Assembly (NCBI GenBank): GCA_029256565.1
Contig: JAQSXQ010000070.1
Coordinates: 1-7,397, forward strand
Length of the DNA: 7,397 nt
DNA from: Mycobacterium sp.
GTDB taxonomy: Bacteria > Actinomycetota > Actinomycetes > Mycobacteriales > Mycobacteriaceae
Direction: 5' to 3'
Positions within the stretch are counted from its first letter, which is position 1, and every line of letters starts with the position of its first letter. The notes beneath the pieces were generated by a model. It did not search any database, was not told the DNA's origin, and worked only from the letters and a program-made list of their open reading frames with translations. Shown here piece after piece: positions 6,665-7,397 of the stretch. The translations under genes were made by a program, and so were the position numbers.

Positions 6665-6672
6665 CAGCCATC

Positions 6673-7140
6673 GTGGGCCTCTTCAGACCGAATGGAACCA
6701 GACTGTGCGGTGCTCTGTCCGTCGTGCTCGCGACGGCTGCGACGCTGCTCGCTCCAACCGCGGGCGCCGTCATGAACTCCGGCAACTACGAAATGAGGAT
6801 CACGGGGCGGTACGACTTCCACACATGGATCTGGGCGATCTCACGCTGTGGGACCAATCCCGAGTGCCGCAGCGTCGCAGCGATTCCGATGCCGGTCGCG
6901 AAGGCGTTTCCCTACGTGGGCGAGGCACCGTTGGTCGATGGCCGCTACACACTCACCGTCGACGTCCCAGACGGGTTACGCTGCGGCAACGTCTATTACG
7001 GTCCGGTCATACCCACGCGTGACGTCTATTCGTGGGATGCGACCACACTGCGGGGCACCATGGAGTCGTCGTTCGCGACCGGGTGCGACGGAACTCCGGG
7101 CGGCACGTACTTCTATCCCTTCACACTGTCACTGATGTAG
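6673..7140 (+). CDS. Small secreted protein with four cysteines, function unknown
   Basis: 155 residues. The N-terminus has Arg10, then a hydrophobic core (about 11-27) and a TAGA-V stretch, a standard Sec signal peptide with cleavage predicted after Ala32. The mature part (about 123 residues) is rich in aromatic residues and Gly, with GRYDFHTWIWAISRCG (45-60) and four cysteines (59, 65, 104, 138) that could form two disulfides outside the cell. It resembles, from memory, uncharacterised secreted proteins of mycobacteria and relatives; I cannot name a family or function. GTG 6673 is the only start that keeps the whole signal peptide, since an in-frame TGA lies at 6625-6627. There is no ribosome-binding site, and a TAATTT box lies just upstream, suggesting a leaderless mRNA. 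It has no evident link to the operon before it and converges with the aldolase gene after it. Confidence 0.75.
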   Translation: MGLFRPNGTRLCGALSVVLATAATLLAPTAGAVMNSGNYEMRITGRYDFHTWIWAISRCGTNPECRSVAAIPMPVAKAFPYVGEAPLVDGRYTLTVDVPDGLRCGNVYYGPVIPTRDVYSWDATTLRGTMESSFATGCDGTPGGTYFYPFTLSLM

Positions 7141-7154
7141 CTCAGCGAGGTACC

Positions 7155-7170
7155 GAGTCGGCGGCGACTC
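7155..7170. terminator. Short hairpin between convergent genes, possible bidirectional terminator
   Basis: GAGTCG (7155-7160) and CGACTC (7165-7170) form a perfect 6-bp stem with a 4-nt loop. It sits in the 37-nt gap between the stop codons of two converging genes, where a shared terminator is expected. It has no U tract on either strand, so the support is mainly positional. Confidence 0.35.
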
Positions 7171-7177
7171 CTCCTCC

Positions 7178-7397
7178 CTATGCGGTGGGTGTCGCCAGTT
7201 CGCGCCTGATTTCCAGTGCGATGTCGATGAGCTGGTCCTCCTGGCCGCCGATGAGCTTGCGCTGCCCGGCGCGGTGCAGGAGCTGATGGGCAGGCACACC
7301 GTAGCGCTCGGACTGGCGAATGGCGTGCTTGAGGAAGCTGGAGTACACCCCGGAATAGCCCATGATCAGCGCGTTGCGGTCGAGCAGGCATTCGGCG
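7178..7397 (-). CDS. 4-hydroxy-2-oxovalerate aldolase, C-terminal part only (cut by the window)
   Basis: The last 72 residues of the DmpG/BphI/MhpE/HsaF-type aldolase are visible; the full protein is about 340 residues, so the catalytic barrel start lies beyond the window. These enzymes split 4-hydroxy-2-oxo acids into pyruvate and an aldehyde at the end of meta-cleavage pathways for aromatics or sterols, usually bound to an acylating aldehyde dehydrogenase. Seen: LLDRNALIMGYSGVYSSFL, with the family's GYxGVYSSFL block, and GGQEDQLIDIALEI near the C-terminus, both highly characteristic. The reading frame is open through 7397 and ends with TAG (7178-7180 on the opposite strand). It is transcribed toward the secreted-protein gene. 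The gene symbol is left open because the pathway partners are outside the window. Confidence 0.9.
   Translation of the reverse strand, partial: AECLLDRNALIMGYSGVYSSFLKHAIRQSERYGVPAHQLLHRAGQRKLIGGQEDQLIDIALEIRRELATPTA

Noticed and set aside
6576..7022. 148-codon + strand open frame overlapping the secreted protein
   Set aside because: It is Arg-rich, lacks a signal peptide or domain, and overlaps the 6673 gene, which has a coherent signal peptide and cysteine pattern.
7178..7397. Idea that the aldolase belongs to the same pathway as the lyase operon
   Set aside because: It is on the opposite strand, converges from outside the window and belongs to meta-cleavage pathways. Although it also yields pyruvate, nothing in the sequence ties it to the operon.

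Overview
The window is high-GC DNA with codon use, GTG starts and protein types that suggest an actinobacterium, most likely of the Mycobacteriales (Gordonia, Rhodococcus, Williamsia or Mycobacterium relatives). This placement is an inference from sequence style and remembered family resemblance, not from a search. No RNA genes, CRISPR arrays, insertion sequences or signs of recent mobility were seen.

Layout. The left edge (2-907) holds nearly all of an AEC-family (auxin efflux carrier-type) permease. A 185-base gap follows, carrying a recognisable promoter and two copies of a 16-bp palindrome. From 1093 to 6534 five genes run on the + strand in a tight series: a GntP-family permease, a CaiB/BaiF CoA-transferase, an HMG-CoA-lyase-like enzyme, a D-2-hydroxyacid dehydrogenase and an IclR-type regulator. 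The spacings are 27 nt, a 4-nt overlap, an 11-nt overlap and 39 nt, which is the pattern of one operon. After a possible terminator hairpin, a small secreted protein with four cysteines (6673-7140) appears to have a leaderless start. At the right edge, on the - strand, is the C-terminal part of a 4-hydroxy-2-oxovalerate aldolase (7178-7397), probably the end of an unrelated meta-cleavage operon.

How the genes may work together (inference). The permease would import a hydroxylated or branched organic acid. The CoA-transferase would activate it with CoA from another thioester. The lyase would split the 3-hydroxyacyl-CoA into acetyl-CoA (or a related acyl-CoA) plus a keto compound. The hydroxyacid dehydrogenase would reduce that keto acid, or oxidise a related hydroxy acid. 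The IclR protein probably senses the substrate or an intermediate and acts at the twin palindromes over the promoter. The lyase keeps the catalytic residues of the HMG-CoA lyase family but differs from it in a normally conserved substrate-side segment, so the true substrate may not be HMG-CoA. Candidates such as citramalate, malate-type acids or 3-hydroxy-3-methylglutarate cannot be separated from sequence alone.
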